From assembly GCA_013697465.1 (NCBI GenBank), contig JACCWU010000168.1, forward strand, positions 1 through 6,318: a DNA stretch of 6,318 nucleotides, given 5' to 3'. Below the pieces are notes generated by a model. It was not told where the DNA came from and did not search any database. It saw nothing but the letters and a program-made list of their open reading frames with translations. This document shows, piece by piece, positions 5,337 through 6,318 of this stretch. Origin of the DNA: Actinomycetota bacterium. Lineage in GTDB: Bacteria; Actinomycetota; Thermoleophilia; Gaiellales; Gaiellaceae. Numbering within the stretch: the stretch's first letter is position 1; every line of letters starts with the position of its first letter. A program made the position numbers and the translations under genes.

Positions 5337-6284
5337 ATGGGCGTCACCGTCGTTGGCTCCGTCGCGTTCGACGCGCTCGAGACTCCGTTCGGCAAGCGGG
5401 AGCGCATTCTCGGAGGTGCGGCGACGCACTTCGCGCTCGGCGCGAGCTTCTTCACCGACGTGCGCGTCGTCGGCGTCGTCGGCGACGACTTCGGCGCCGA
5501 CGAGTTCGCCGTCTTCCAGTCCCGCGGGATCAACGTCGACGACGTCGAGCAGATTGCGGGCGAGAGCTCGTTCTTCTGGGCCGGCCGCTACGACCACGAC
5601 ATGCAGGTCGCCCAGACGATCGACACGCAGCTGAACGTGTTCGCCGACTTCGACCCGGTGCTGTCCGCGGAGGCGCGGGGATCGTCCGTGACCTTCCTCG
5701 CGAACATCCAGCCCGATCTCCAGCGCCGAGTTCGAGAGCAGTGCAGCGGTGCCGTCGTGACCGGCCTCGACTCGATGAACTACTGGATCGAGTCCGCACG
5801 CGAGTCGTTGCTCCAGACGATCGCGGGCGTCGACGTCGTCTCGCTGAACGACACCGAGGTGCGGATGCTCACCGGGCAGCCGAACCTCGCGCGTGCGGCA
5901 CGCGAGATCTGCGCGCTCGGCCCGCGCGTGCTCGTGGTCAAGCAGGGCGTGTACGGCGCCTGCATGTTCTCGGAGAGCGGCTTCTTCTTCGTGCCCGGCT
6001 ATCCGCTCGAGACGGTCGTCGACCCCACCGGCGCCGGCGACTCGTTCGCGGGGGGCTTCTTCGGCTACCTCGACTGCCAGCTCGCGGACGGCGAGGCCGG
6101 CGACGAGGTGCTCCGGCGTGCCGCGGTCTACGGCTCGGTGATCGCGTCGTTCGCAATCGAGGCCTTCGGCAGCGAGCGGTTGCAGAGCCTGACCCTGCCC
6201 GAGATCGAGACCCGCTTCGGCGAGTTCAAGCAGATGACGCACTTCGAGGCGCAGCCGCTGCTCGCGCCCGCGACCGAGCGCTAA
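5337..6284 (+). CDS. PfkB-family (ribokinase-like) sugar or nucleoside kinase
   Basis: This 315-residue protein has the ribokinase/PfkB fold: an N-terminal beta strand (VTVVGSVAFD, residues 3-12), the LGGAATHFA segment (25-33) that contacts substrate, VVGVVGDDFG (44-53), the metal/phosphate motif NDTE (171-174), VKQGVYGA (201-208), and PfkB signature 2, DPTGAGDSFAGGFFG (229-243). Asp235 in GAGD is the expected catalytic base. PfkB kinases transfer the ATP gamma-phosphate to ribose, fructose, adenosine and related compounds; the substrate is not readable from these motifs. Position 6 bp after metK, within one operon, suggests a product of S-adenosylmethionine use, such as adenosine from S-adenosylhomocysteine breakdown or a methylthioribose-type sugar, but that is inference from context. 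The ATG at 5337 follows TAGGTAGGC, in which the metK stop overlaps a weak ribosome binding site, consistent with translational coupling. Confidence 0.9.
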   Translation: MGVTVVGSVAFDALETPFGKRERILGGAATHFALGASFFTDVRVVGVVGDDFGADEFAVFQSRGINVDDVEQIAGESSFFWAGRYDHDMQVAQTIDTQLNVFADFDPVLSAEARGSSVTFLANIQPDLQRRVREQCSGAVVTGLDSMNYWIESARESLLQTIAGVDVVSLNDTEVRMLTGQPNLARAAREICALGPRVLVVKQGVYGACMFSESGFFFVPGYPLETVVDPTGAGDSFAGGFFGYLDCQLADGEAGDEVLRRAAVYGSVIASFAIEAFGSERLQSLTLPEIETRFGEFKQMTHFEAQPLLAPATER

Positions 6285-6295
6285 CGTACGTCCCC

Positions 6296-6318
6296 ATGAG
6301 CAACGCTCGCCTTCGGCT
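6296..6318 (+). CDS. Possible start of the next gene in the metK operon (cut by the right edge)
   Basis: An ATG lies 11 bp after the PfkB-kinase stop and reads MSNARLR before the sequence ends. The spacing fits another co-transcribed gene. There is no clear ribosome binding site in the spacer (CGTACGTCCCC), and seven codons are too few to identify anything. Confidence 0.35.

Noticed and set aside
4011..6242. A 743-codon open frame on the minus strand opposite metK and the PfkB-kinase gene.
   Set aside because: It is antisense to two clear enzymes, and its translation is a low-complexity mix rich in Arg, Asp, Glu, Val and Leu, typical of the mirror frame of a high-GC gene. It also runs across the divergent promoter region.

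Overview
The window is GC-rich, densely packed bacterial chromosome. Spacers are short, GTG and ATG starts are mixed, and codons strongly favour G or C in third position. Together with the actinobacterial flavour of the proteins (an LtrA-like membrane protein, an AsnC-type regulator, a long MetK), this suggests a high-GC actinomycete, possibly a Thermoleophilia-like lineage. The lineage is an inference from general appearance, not from a marker gene. No RNA genes, insertion sequences, CRISPR arrays or phage genes were seen.

Layout. Positions 1 to about 3950 are all transcribed leftward (minus strand). In transcription order they hold an Lrp/AsnC-family regulator (3948-3448), a short methionine-synthase-like protein (3330-2125), an LtrA-like membrane protein (2058-895), a 145-residue membrane protein (892-455) and an unrecognised protein that runs off the left edge (from about 445). 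Positions 4065 to 6318 are transcribed rightward: metK (S-adenosylmethionine synthetase), a PfkB-family kinase 6 bp later, and what may be the first seven codons of another gene.

The centre of interest is the 116-bp divergent spacer between the regulator and metK (3949-4064). It carries a plausible metK promoter and a cluster of AGGAT/ATCCT half-sites. The cluster includes an exact 10-bp direct repeat with a 15-bp period and a perfect 6-bp inverted repeat. This looks like an operator for the neighbouring Lrp-family protein. A gapped version of one of these elements recurs in front of the methionine-synthase-like gene.

How the genes may work together. The MetE-like protein would make or handle methionine, MetK would turn methionine into S-adenosylmethionine, the PfkB kinase could salvage a nucleoside or sugar by-product, and the Lrp-family protein could sense methionine or another amino acid and set expression of both arms. 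The MetE-like protein has only a catalytic-type core. It lacks the N-terminal half of true MetE and has Gln where the family's zinc-ligand Glu is expected, so its methyl donor and even its reaction are open. The three leftmost genes are tightly coupled to each other but have no visible link to methionine metabolism.
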